The translations under genes and the position numbers were made by a program. From Candidatus Planktophila limnetica (lineage in GTDB: Bacteria > Actinomycetota > Actinomycetes > Nanopelagicales > Nanopelagicaceae), in contig JAPOHK010000057.1 of NCBI GenBank assembly GCA_029979485.1, positions 1 to 6,022 on the forward strand: a DNA stretch of 6,022 nt. The letters run 5' to 3'. Positions 1 to 6,022 of this stretch are shown piece by piece (positions within the stretch are counted from its first letter, which is position 1; every line of letters starts with the position of its first letter). The notes under the pieces are model-generated. The model made no database searches and was not told the DNA's origin. It worked only from the letters and a program-made list of their open reading frames with translations.

Positions 1-25
1 GCGCCGGTGCATATTCAAAAGTCAT
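1..25 (-). CDS. Probable aldehyde dehydrogenase, N-terminal fragment
   Basis: Only eight codons are present (MTFEYAPA) before the window ends. The ATG at 25-23 has a good Shine-Dalgarno, GGAGAA, 8 nt upstream, and begins 13 bp after the deoC stop, so a real gene in the same operon is likely. FEYAPAPES-type N-termini are familiar from the aldehyde dehydrogenase that follows deoC in other Actinobacteria. Such an enzyme could oxidise the acetaldehyde made by DeoC. The family call therefore rests on eight residues plus gene order. That a gene starts here is much surer than what it encodes. An earlier ATG at 39-37 opens a five-codon frame and is not the start. Confidence 0.6.
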
Positions 26-31
26 GCGAAT

Positions 32-37
32 TTCTCC
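32..37 (-). promoter_or_regulatory. Ribosome-binding site of the gene after deoC
   Basis: GGAGAA on the minus strand, with GGAG ending 8 nt before the ATG at 25. This is the best-formed Shine-Dalgarno in the window. It decides the start of the edge gene in favour of 25 over the ATG at 39, which overlaps the deoC stop and hits a stop after five codons. Confidence 0.7.
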
Positions 38-38
38 A

Positions 39-986
39 TTAATCAATCGTTACATACTGAGGGCTAGCGTAGTAGCCATCATCCATTTTCATGCGTTGCA
101 TCAATAAATCATTGAGAAGTGCGCTGGCACCAATTCTAAAAAGTGATGGCGTGAGCCACTCTGGACCGGCAGTCTCATTGACCAAAACTAATTGCTTGAT
201 TGCATCCTTGGTATTACGTATTCCGCCTGCTGGTTTAACCCCGATGCGCACACCTGCCATTTCATAAAAATCACGAACTGCCTCGAGCATCACAAGTACG
301 ACAGGGGGAGTCGCTGCTGGAGCAACTTTGCCTGTCGATGTTTTGATGAAATCTGCGCCAGCTAGCATCGCTAAATAGGAAGCTTTACGAACGTTGTCAT
401 AGGTGACCAACTCACCTGTTTCAAAGATAACTTTCAGGTGAGCATTGTCGCCACATATTTCCTTGATCGCAACTATTTCGTTAAATACGTCAATGTAATT
501 GCCAGACAAAAAAGCTCCGCGATCTATGACCATATCGATTTCGGCTGCACCTGCATCAATGGCATCTTGCGTGTCTTGGATCTTAACTTTCATAGATGCG
601 CGACCAGAAGGAAATGCAGTTGAAACAGCAGCTACTGGTACGTGAGCACCACCGATGGAATCTAAATGTTTTCTCGCAACGCAAACCATGTCGTTATACA
701 CACAGACGGCGCCAACACTTGGGACCGAGAGATCTGTTGGATCTGGACGGACTGCCTTGGCACACAGGGCTTGAACTTTCCCTACGGTGTCAGCACCTTC
801 AAGAGTTGTTAAGTCCACCATGGTGATTGCAGTGTCAATTGCCCAACGCTTGCTCGTGGTCTTAATGCTCCGGGTTGCCAACATTGCAGCACGCGCATCT
901 GCACCAACTGCATCAACGCCTGGTAACTCATTTAGAAAACTTTTTAGTGATGCATCGGAACCGTCAATGAGGCCGTAGTACTTCAT
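39..986 (-). CDS. deoC: Deoxyribose-phosphate aldolase, long form
   Basis: DeoC cleaves 2-deoxyribose-5-phosphate to glyceraldehyde-3-phosphate and acetaldehyde by a Schiff-base (class I aldolase) mechanism on a TIM barrel. Visible motifs are AEIDMVIDRG (148-157, with D151 as the catalytic Asp equivalent), LKVIFETGEL (184-193), FIKTSTGK (213-220, Schiff-base Lys215), VKPAGGIR (250-257, activating Lys251), and the phosphate-binding region FRIGASALL near the end (283-291). At 315 residues it is about 55 longer than the 259-residue E. coli enzyme, with most of the excess at the N-terminus. The 36-residue Lys215-Lys251 spacing equals that of human DERA (K218/K254). The start at 986 is supported by a GGTGAGG ribosome-binding site; the 37-bp gap to the mutase is the largest in the window. 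The product acetaldehyde fits the aldehyde dehydrogenase-like start just downstream. Function is confident. Confidence 0.96.
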   Translation of the reverse strand: MKYYGLIDGSDASLKSFLNELPGVDAVGADARAAMLATRSIKTTSKRWAIDTAITMVDLTTLEGADTVGKVQALCAKAVRPDPTDLSVPSVGAVCVYNDMVCVARKHLDSIGGAHVPVAAVSTAFPSGRASMKVKIQDTQDAIDAGAAEIDMVIDRGAFLSGNYIDVFNEIVAIKEICGDNAHLKVIFETGELVTYDNVRKASYLAMLAGADFIKTSTGKVAPAATPPVVLVMLEAVRDFYEMAGVRIGVKPAGGIRNTKDAIKQLVLVNETAGPEWLTPSLFRIGASALLNDLLMQRMKMDDGYYASPQYVTID

Positions 987-989
987 CTA

Positions 990-997
990 CCTCACCC
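990..997 (-). promoter_or_regulatory. Ribosome-binding site of deoC
   Basis: On the minus strand GGGTGAGG lies 3 nt before the deoC ATG at 986, with further purines (AAAAGGG) at 1007-1001. It is a recognisable Shine-Dalgarno-like site and it sits in the only intergenic gap of notable size (987-1023). deoC may therefore initiate independently of the upstream mutase. I see no convincing -10/-35 pair or hairpin in the gap. Confidence 0.6.
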
Positions 998-1023
998 AAT
1001 CCCTTTTGAAACAAGCAAGTTAA

Positions 1024-2640
1024 TTACGAGAGCAATTCTCTCAGTGAAGGGCGCAATTGTTCAAGTAGGGAGAGAGCAACTGATTTTTCTTCATTAACTA
1101 CTTCTATGTAGCACTTAATCTTTGGCTCTGTACCGCTCGGGCGAATGATGATTCGAATGTTCTGTTCTAGAGTGAAACGAATTCCATCGGTTGGGGGCAA
1201 AGAGTTAGTGGGTATTGCTAAATCATCCATTGCTAAGAGTTTGAAGCCAGCTATATCCGATAGAGGATTGTTACGTAATTTTTTCATGAGATTTGAAATA
1301 GTAGAGAGATCATTTACACGAATTGAGATTTGTTCCGTCGCATGAAAGTCATACGTTTTCCAGATTTCATCTAGTAAATCAAGAAGAGTTTTTCCCTCAG
1401 TACTTAAGTCAGTGGCAATCTGTGCCATTAATAAAGCTGCAGATATTCCATCTTTGTCGTTGACGGTTTGCGAATCAACACAAAATCCAATTGCTTCTTC
1501 ATAACCAAAAATGAGATTTGGAATCTTTGCAATATATTTAAATCCAGTGAGGGTCTCTTCAAAATTTAAATTGTGGCGTGCTGCGATTTTAGATAGGACG
1601 GATGAAGAAACTATCGAGTTTGCAAGAGTTCCGGATTTAGCGCTTCTTGCCATTACTTCACCAAGGATTGCGCCAATTTCATCACCGCGAAGAGCCCTCC
1701 AGGAGAGATCACGATCCTTAATTGCAACTGAACACCGATCCGCATCAGGGTCATTTGCAATAACCAGGTCCGCGTCAAATGTTCTTGCAGTTTCCAGTGC
1801 TTGATCTAGCGCACCTGCTTCTTCAGGATTAGGAAATACCAACGTTGGGAAATCTGGGTCTGGTTGTGCCTGAGACTCGACAAGAATCAGAGAGGCAAAT
1901 CCAGCGCGATGAAATACACGTTGCAAAGTTTTTGTCCCAACCCCGTGCATTGCTGTGTAAACAATCTTTAGATCACCCGGTCTTGGTGCTAGAACTTTCG
2001 TTCTTTCAACATATTTCTCAACTATGTTTTCATCAAGGATGTGCCATTTTTTTGCTCGAGGGATAGATTTAAGAGATTCAATACTTTTAATATGAGCGGA
2101 AATTTGCTTATCTGCTGGGGTAATAATCTGAGAGCCGCGATACGTAACACCATCGACAACTCCGCCTAAATAAACTTTGTATCCGTTATCGCTGCCAGGG
2201 TTGTGGCTCGCTGTAATCATGATTCCTACGTCGGCATGTAATTCATTGACGGCAAAAGCGAGAACGGGTGTAGGTAACGGACGCGGTAAAACTGAAACCG
2301 TTAAGCCAGCACCACTTAGAATTTCTGCGCTAATCTGTTCGAAAATATCTGATCCATGTCTTGCATCGCGCCCTATAACCACTGATGTAAGTGAGCGCTC
2401 TTTCATGTATTTAACTAGGCCCGCAGCAGTACGCCCAACAACAGCTTGATTCATACAAGATGGTCCTGGCCCAATCGGGCCCCGCAATCCAGCAGTTCCG
2501 AATTCGAGGAAACCTGCAAAATATTTTTTAAGAGCTGATTCATCTCTGGCGTCGAGAAGCGCACTTAATTCTGCCGCCGTTTTTGTATCTGGATCATCCT
2601 CAATCCATGCACGTACTTCGGCTAGAAGATTTGAATCCAT
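1024..2640 (-). CDS. pmmB: Alpha-D-phosphohexomutase family enzyme, PGM2-like; probable phosphopentomutase
   Basis: This 538-residue protein belongs to the phosphoglucomutase/phosphomannomutase superfamily. All four active-site loops are present: catalytic phosphoserine S145 in TASHNP (143-148), metal-binding DPDADR (297-302), sugar-binding GYEEAIGF (379-386), and phosphate-binding RPSGTEPKIK (500-509). FGTAGLRG lies at 47-54. The GYEEAIGF loop and DKDGISAA (395-402) resemble human PGM2, which is mainly a phosphopentomutase. Annotation pipelines usually call such proteins phosphomannomutase (pmmB in mycobacteria). Its position between PNP and deoC suggests it converts (deoxy)ribose-1-phosphate to the 5-phosphate; that is inference. 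The frame runs upstream to an ATG at 2727, overlapping PNP by 83 nt. The start at 2640 is preferred because it leaves a 4-bp gap to PNP and gives MDSNLLAEVRAWIEDDP, typical of the family. The added 29 residues would be a read of PNP sequence in another frame. The Shine-Dalgarno is weak (TAGG close to the ATG), suggesting translational coupling to PNP. Confidence 0.88.
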   Translation of the reverse strand: MDSNLLAEVRAWIEDDPDTKTAAELSALLDARDESALKKYFAGFLEFGTAGLRGPIGPGPSCMNQAVVGRTAAGLVKYMKERSLTSVVIGRDARHGSDIFEQISAEILSGAGLTVSVLPRPLPTPVLAFAVNELHADVGIMITASHNPGSDNGYKVYLGGVVDGVTYRGSQIITPADKQISAHIKSIESLKSIPRAKKWHILDENIVEKYVERTKVLAPRPGDLKIVYTAMHGVGTKTLQRVFHRAGFASLILVESQAQPDPDFPTLVFPNPEEAGALDQALETARTFDADLVIANDPDADRCSVAIKDRDLSWRALRGDEIGAILGEVMARSAKSGTLANSIVSSSVLSKIAARHNLNFEETLTGFKYIAKIPNLIFGYEEAIGFCVDSQTVNDKDGISAALLMAQIATDLSTEGKTLLDLLDEIWKTYDFHATEQISIRVNDLSTISNLMKKLRNNPLSDIAGFKLLAMDDLAIPTNSLPPTDGIRFTLEQNIRIIIRPSGTEPKIKCYIEVVNEEKSVALSLLEQLRPSLRELLS

Positions 2641-2644
2641 AAAC

Positions 2645-3475
2645 CTAGAGTAACTTCGGAATAACTTCCTTGAGAAGAGTTCCCATGCGAGTTGCTGCGG
2701 CTTTTCCAGCAGCAATAACTTCTTCATGATTGAGTTTTTCTCCAGTTACACCAGCGGCGGCATTTGTGACCAAAGAAATTCCAAGTACTTCTGCACCCAG
2801 AGCGTGTGCTGCAATTGCTTCTGGAACTGTAGACATTCCCACTAAATCTGCACCCATTGTTCTCATCATGAGGATTTCAGCAGGAGTTTCATAGGTTGGA
2901 CCACGCCAATGAACGTAGACGCCTTCTGCTAATGACGAATCCGCGCTTTTAACAATTGATCTAATGCGCTTGCTATAAAGATCGGTGAGATCAACAAAGT
3001 GCGCTCCAATAAGCGGTGATGTAGCAGTCAGAGAAATATGGTCGCGAATTAAAACTGGTTGACCGACTGAATAATCTTTATTTATGCCACCACAAGCGTT
3101 GGTGAGAATTACAACTTTACAACCAGATTTAACTGCAGTTCGTACACCGTGAACAACTGGTTCTATTCCTTTACCTTCATACAAATGCGTACGTCCAAGA
3201 AAGACTAGAGCGCGTAAAACTCTATCTCCGCTTTTTATGGAGTAAGAACGAATTTTTCCTGAGTGACCTTCAACAGCTGGTGGTAGAAAACCTGTAATTT
3301 CATCAGCGTTACATTCGTAATCTGGCGCGCCAAGTGCGGAAACCGCATCCACCCACCCCGAACCCATCACTAAAGCAATGTCGTGAGAAAGAACACCTGT
3401 GCGCTTTGCAATATCAGCAGCAGCTTGTTCGGCAGCTTTCAATGGATCGCTGTAGAGCAGTTGATCACTTGTCAT
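2645..3475 (-). CDS. punA: Purine nucleoside phosphorylase, trimeric (low-molecular-mass) type
   Basis: This 276-residue enzyme cleaves purine ribo- and deoxyribonucleosides with phosphate to give free base and (deoxy)ribose-1-phosphate in the cytoplasm. The size and motifs are those of the trimeric class typified by human PNP and mycobacterial DeoD, not the hexameric E. coli DeoD class. Visible are the phosphate loop MGSGW (37-41), the His of VEGHSG (H71), GRTHLYEG (94-101, phosphate Arg95), TNACGG (125-130), GPTYETPAE (192-200, E196), VGMSTVPE (212-219), N238 in VTNAAAG, and H250 in LNHEEV. E196 and N238 match human E201 and N243, which confer preference for 6-oxopurines such as (deoxy)inosine and (deoxy)guanosine; adenosine is expected to be a poor substrate. 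The ATG overlaps the biotin carboxylase stop (ATGA). The mutase gene follows after 4 bp. Actinobacterial annotations often call this gene deoD. Function is confident; preference between ribo- and deoxyribonucleosides cannot be read from sequence. Confidence 0.94.
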   Translation of the reverse strand: MTSDQLLYSDPLKAAEQAAADIAKRTGVLSHDIALVMGSGWVDAVSALGAPDYECNADEITGFLPPAVEGHSGKIRSYSIKSGDRVLRALVFLGRTHLYEGKGIEPVVHGVRTAVKSGCKVVILTNACGGINKDYSVGQPVLIRDHISLTATSPLIGAHFVDLTDLYSKRIRSIVKSADSSLAEGVYVHWRGPTYETPAEILMMRTMGADLVGMSTVPEAIAAHALGAEVLGISLVTNAAAGVTGEKLNHEEVIAAGKAAATRMGTLLKEVIPKLL

Positions 3476-5190
3476 GCGTCAATAATGTCACAAAGTGTGC
3501 TGCCGCTTGAAACGGTTTCGCCAATGACCGCATTGAGATTTGAAATAATGCCAGAACGATGTGCGCTGAGAGGTTGTTCCATTTTCATCGCTTCTAGAAC
3601 CATTATCAACTCGCCAACTTCAACGTGCTGGCCATCTTCAACTGAGATTTTTACGACCGTGCCTTGCATCGGACTAGTAAGAGCGGTGCCTGTAGAAGCG
3701 CCACTTGCACCCTGTTTAGCGCGATGACGTTTATGTACCGGTTCAGGAGCATGAACAAAAATTTCAAAACGCTTTCCATTTATCTCTGTCACCAGATGTT
3801 CTGCTGCTGCGTGAGTTTGAGATTCCAATGCAGATTCTGCAAATGGCGGAATTTCATTTACGAATTCATTTTCAATATAACTTGTATAAATATTGAAATT
3901 TTCTGTAAAAGCTGGATCTTCCATAATTGCTCTATGAAATGGAAGCGCTGTGGCTAATCCGCCAATATTAAATTCAGCCAAAGCTCGTCGTGCTCGTTGA
4001 ACTGCTTCTTCACGAGTTGCGCCAGTGACAATTAGTTTTGCCAAGAGTGAATCAAAGTTTCCACCGATTGTGTCGCCATTTCTAAAACCAGCATCTACTC
4101 TCACGCCTGGGCCAGTAGGAATCTGCCACTGCGTAATTCGACCAGGAGCTGGCAAGAAATTTCTGCCAGGATCTTCTCCGTTAATTCTAAATTCAAATGA
4201 GTGCGCACGGATTTCCGGATCATCAAATCCAAGATTTTCACCCATTGCGATTCTAAATTGCTGTCTAACTAAGTCGATACCAGTGACTTCTTCGCTTACG
4301 GGATGCTCAACTTGAAGTCGCGTGTTGACTTCAAGAAATGAAATTGTTCCATCCACGCCAATAAGGAATTCGCAAGTACCTGCTCCTACGTAGCCAGCTT
4401 CTAACATGATCGCTTTACTTGATCGATACAACTCTTCAATCTGCTTTTCACTTAAGAATGGAGCGGGTGCTTCTTCAACTAATTTCTGGTGACGACGTTG
4501 AAGTGAACAATCACGTGTGCTAATGACAACAGCATGCCCACTCTTATCGACTAAAACTTGAGTTTCGACGTGGCGAGGCTTTTCTAAATAGCGCTCGACA
4601 AAACACTCACCTCGCCCAAATCCGGCAATTGCTTCACGCACGGCGGATGCAAATGCTTCCGGTATTTCTTCCAATGTGTGTGCAATCTTTAACCCGCGTC
4701 CACCTCCACCGTGTGCAGCTTTAATCGCAACAGGTAAGCCATGTTCTTTTGCAAAGGCAATGATTTCATCGGCGTTATCAACTGGATCTGCGGTACCTGC
4801 AACTAGAGGCGCCCCCGCTTTAGCAGCAATTTTGCGGGCTGAAACCTTGTCGCCGAGTGCCTTAATTGCAGCTGGTGGAGGCCCAATCCAAATCAAACCT
4901 GCATCGATAACACTTTGTGCGAAGAGTGCATTTTCAGAGAGAAAACCGTAACCAGGATGCACGGCATCTGCACCAGATTGTTTTGCAACTTCAATGATTC
5001 GTGGAATATTCAAATAAGTAGAAGCAGCGGTTATTCCACCGAGTGCATAAGCATGTGTTGCCATCTGAGCATGCAATGAATTTCTATCTTCATCGGAATA
5101 AATCGCAACACTTTCTAGCCCATGATCTGAACATGCGCGTATAACACGCACAGCAATTTCGCCTCGATTAGCTATTAATACACGTTTCAT
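3472..5190 (-). CDS. accA3: Acyl-CoA carboxylase alpha subunit: biotin carboxylase fused to biotin carrier domain
   Basis: This 572-residue cytoplasmic subunit carboxylates its own biotin with ATP and bicarbonate and passes the carboxyl group to the beta subunit. Domains in order: biotin carboxylase N-domain (about 1-110), ATP-grasp (about 115-322) with glycine loop GGGGRG at 161-166, biotin carboxylase C-domain (about 328-437), a linker region with one beta-rich stretch (about 466-480) and a basic segment (486-492), and a biotinyl domain (about 503-571) with EAMKM carrying the biotinylated Lys536. Active-site equivalents seen include K236, E274, E287, R291, E295 (in NTRLQVEHP) and R335. The frame extends upstream to an ATG at 5214, but 5190 is preferred. 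It gives the canonical [15 protein letters not shown] terminus and forms an ATGA overlap with the maf stop; the longer start would add eight unusual residues inside maf. The TGA overlaps the PNP start at 3475-3472. It is the bifunctional AccA/PccA type of Actinobacteria. Other acyl-CoA carboxylases in the cell may share this subunit. Confidence 0.95.
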   Translation of the reverse strand: MKRVLIANRGEIAVRVIRACSDHGLESVAIYSDEDRNSLHAQMATHAYALGGITAASTYLNIPRIIEVAKQSGADAVHPGYGFLSENALFAQSVIDAGLIWIGPPPAAIKALGDKVSARKIAAKAGAPLVAGTADPVDNADEIIAFAKEHGLPVAIKAAHGGGGRGLKIAHTLEEIPEAFASAVREAIAGFGRGECFVERYLEKPRHVETQVLVDKSGHAVVISTRDCSLQRRHQKLVEEAPAPFLSEKQIEELYRSSKAIMLEAGYVGAGTCEFLIGVDGTISFLEVNTRLQVEHPVSEEVTGIDLVRQQFRIAMGENLGFDDPEIRAHSFEFRINGEDPGRNFLPAPGRITQWQIPTGPGVRVDAGFRNGDTIGGNFDSLLAKLIVTGATREEAVQRARRALAEFNIGGLATALPFHRAIMEDPAFTENFNIYTSYIENEFVNEIPPFAESALESQTHAAAEHLVTEINGKRFEIFVHAPEPVHKRHRAKQGASGASTGTALTSPMQGTVVKISVEDGQHVEVGELIMVLEAMKMEQPLSAHRSGIISNLNAVIGETVSSGSTLCDIIDA

Positions 5191-5789
5191 TTCATCAACT
5201 TCACTTCTGGCCACCCATAACCAAGTTGCTTCATGGCATTACGAAGAAACGGCATAGAGATACCAACAACGTTTGTGTAATCTCCTTCGATAGAAGGAAT
5301 AAATGGCGAGCTAAAACCATCGAGAGTAAAGCCGCCGGCAACGTGAAGAGGTTCACCAGAATTTATGTAGTCATCAATTTCGGCGTCTGACATATCCGTA
5401 AATGTAACTTTGGTAGTTACGCGGTCGCTTATTTCGCGACCTTGACTTGTGTCAATCACGCAGTGACCTGTGTGTAAATATCCCGATTTACCTCGAACTC
5501 TTTGCGCGCGCTCTTTGGCGACATGTGCAACTCCTGGTTTACCTAATGATTGACCCTCGAACTCAAAGGTTGAGTCACAACCAATAATGATTGCAGGAAA
5601 ATCGATTTGTTCACGGATTGTGTGTGCTTTGGTAATAGCTAAGGCAATAACCATATCTTTGGGCTTCATTGCATTAAAAAAATCTGTTTCTTCATCAACA
5701 TTGCTCACCATAATTGTTGGTGAAAGCCCAGCGGACTCTAGGAGTCGACGTCTGGATGCTGATTGAGAAGCTAGAACAATTCTTGGCAT
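5187..5789 (-). CDS. maf: Maf family nucleoside triphosphate pyrophosphatase
   Basis: This 200-residue protein is a normal-length member of the Maf/Ham1 structural superfamily. Maf enzymes hydrolyse canonical (dTTP, UTP, CTP) or modified nucleoside triphosphates to the monophosphate plus pyrophosphate, a house-cleaning role sometimes linked to division arrest. Visible motifs are the N-terminal substrate loop [12 protein letters not shown] (6-17), the putative catalytic Asp in IIGCDS (D72), the LGKP segment (82-85), [12 protein letters not shown] (97-108), and the C-terminal [14 protein letters not shown] plus [10 protein letters not shown] regions (145-158, 167-176). The Lys that follows GEPLD in the E. 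coli proteins is Val here (V150), which I recall as usual for actinobacterial Maf. The gene starts immediately after the epsilon stop. Its TGA overlaps the biotin carboxylase start. Maf between epsilon and alpha carboxylase genes is a recurrent actinobacterial arrangement and does not by itself imply a role in carboxylation. The exact nucleotide substrate is unknown. Confidence 0.93.
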   Translation of the reverse strand: MPRIVLASQSASRRRLLESAGLSPTIMVSNVDEETDFFNAMKPKDMVIALAITKAHTIREQIDFPAIIIGCDSTFEFEGQSLGKPGVAHVAKERAQRVRGKSGYLHTGHCVIDTSQGREISDRVTTKVTFTDMSDAEIDDYINSGEPLHVAGGFTLDGFSSPFIPSIEGDYTNVVGISMPFLRNAMKQLGYGWPEVKLMK

Positions 5790-5987
5790 TTAGTTATTTC
5801 GCCCTGACCCAAACTTTATGTGCTGAGGTAGGGCTGAACGCAAAACGGGACGTGCCCACACGCTGCGCTTTACAACTGGCTTCAAATCTTCATGTTTGTG
5901 ATGAGACATGGCGAATTCAATTGCAGCAATATCTTCAGGAGTTGGATTACCACGCACAATGTCGTACTTAACTTTGTTTAATGTCAT
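5790..5987 (-). CDS. pccE: Acyl-CoA carboxylase epsilon subunit (small accessory subunit)
   Basis: This 65-residue protein is recognised as the actinobacterial acyl-CoA carboxylase epsilon subunit (ACC_epsilon family). Known members bind the alpha/beta carboxylase complex in the cytoplasm and raise its activity; they are not catalytic. The family signature is visible at residues 11-23, VRGNPTPEDIAAI, followed by a short helical stretch and a conserved-type Trp at 44. Many family members end in a Gly/Pro-Gly-Ala-Trp-Arg motif. Here the end is FGSGRNN (59-65), without the final Trp, so the tail looks eroded. The start codon overlaps the beta-subunit stop (ATGA). The TAA stop directly abuts the maf ATG as TAAATG. 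No strong Shine-Dalgarno precedes it (GGAA about 11 nt upstream), which fits coupled translation. Position directly after pccB strongly supports the call. Confidence 0.85.
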   Translation of the reverse strand: MTLNKVKYDIVRGNPTPEDIAAIEFAMSHHKHEDLKPVVKRSVWARPVLRSALPQHIKFGSGRNN

Positions 5988-6022
5988 AGTGGAATATTTC
6001 CGTGTTTACGTGGCGGTAATAC
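5984..6022 (-). CDS. pccB: Acyl-CoA (propionyl-CoA type) carboxylase beta subunit, C-terminal end only
   Basis: Only the last 12 codons and the TGA stop are inside the window; the rest lies beyond position 6022. The visible residues, VLPPRKHGNIPL, are the characteristic C-terminus of actinobacterial acyl-CoA carboxylase carboxyltransferase (beta) subunits of the PccB/AccD5 type. These subunits transfer CO2 from carboxybiotin to propionyl-CoA or a related acyl-CoA in the cytoplasm. The stop overlaps the next start as ATGA at 5987-5984, so translation of the epsilon subunit is probably coupled to it. The identification rests on this short signature and on the epsilon, Maf and biotin carboxylase genes that follow. 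Substrate preference (propionyl versus acetyl or longer acyl groups) cannot be judged from this fragment. Confidence 0.85.
   Translation of the reverse strand, partial: VLPPRKHGNIPL

Noticed and set aside
596..978. Plus-strand frames opposite deoC
   Set aside because: Low-complexity translations antisense to a well-conserved aldolase; no family resemblance or ribosome-binding context that would support them.
987..1023. Possible internal promoter or terminator in the gap before deoC
   Set aside because: Only 37 bp, with no convincing -10/-35 pair and no stem-loop followed by a T-run; it contains a ribosome-binding site and little else.
1511..1804. 97-codon open frame on the plus strand
   Set aside because: Fully antisense to the mutase gene, including its metal-binding loop region; the sequence is explained by the minus-strand coding constraint.
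3383..3727. 114-codon open frame on the plus strand
   Set aside because: It lies antisense across the end of the biotin carboxylase gene and the start of PNP, both strongly supported. Its translation shows no recognisable domain and it has no gene context.
5187..5789. Maf as a degenerate enzyme because Val replaces the Lys after GEPLD of the E. coli forms
   Set aside because: As far as I recall, Val at this position is usual in actinobacterial Maf proteins; the other motifs, including D72, are intact.
5714..5971. 85-codon plus-strand frame over the epsilon/maf junction
   Set aside because: Antisense to two supported genes; no recognisable motif. The epsilon subunit signature on the opposite strand explains this region.

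Overview
This window looks like part of an actinobacterial chromosome. All eight genes, two of them cut by the window edges, lie on the minus strand. Read in transcription order, from position 6022 down to 1, they are: the end of an acyl-CoA (propionyl-CoA) carboxylase beta subunit, a small carboxylase epsilon subunit, a Maf nucleotide pyrophosphatase, a fused biotin carboxylase/biotin carrier subunit, a trimeric-type purine nucleoside phosphorylase, a PGM2-like phosphosugar mutase, deoxyribose-phosphate aldolase (DeoC), and the first eight codons of what is probably an aldehyde dehydrogenase.

The actinobacterial call rests on two things. The epsilon subunit is a family essentially restricted to Actinobacteria, and the gene order (beta, epsilon, maf, biotin carboxylase, then PNP, mutase, deoC) matches, from memory, the order in Streptomyces and, more loosely, Mycobacterium. 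Base composition is unusually low for the phylum, about 45-50% G+C in the lines I counted. Gene packing is extreme: three ATGA start/stop overlaps, one TAAATG junction, one 4-bp gap, and no intergenic space longer than 37 bp. Low G+C plus tight packing suggests a streamlined planktonic lineage such as freshwater acI (Nanopelagicales). That placement is inference and was not checked against any database.

The window has two functional blocks joined into one apparent transcription unit. Positions 6022-3472 encode a biotin-dependent acyl-CoA carboxylase (beta, epsilon and alpha subunits) with Maf inserted between epsilon and alpha. Positions 3475-1 encode breakdown of purine (deoxy)nucleosides. 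PNP releases the base and (deoxy)ribose-1-phosphate; the mutase most plausibly converts this to the 5-phosphate; DeoC cleaves deoxyribose-5-phosphate to glyceraldehyde-3-phosphate and acetaldehyde; and the downstream dehydrogenase could oxidise the acetaldehyde.

I see no mobile element, RNA gene, CRISPR array, terminator or clear promoter, and nothing that looks like a wholly undescribed system. The most interesting points are that the 'phosphomannomutase' is probably the operon's phosphopentomutase, and that all three nucleoside-catabolic enzymes resemble the human forms rather than those of E. coli. Two genes (the biotin carboxylase and the mutase) have longest-frame starts that should be moved inward.
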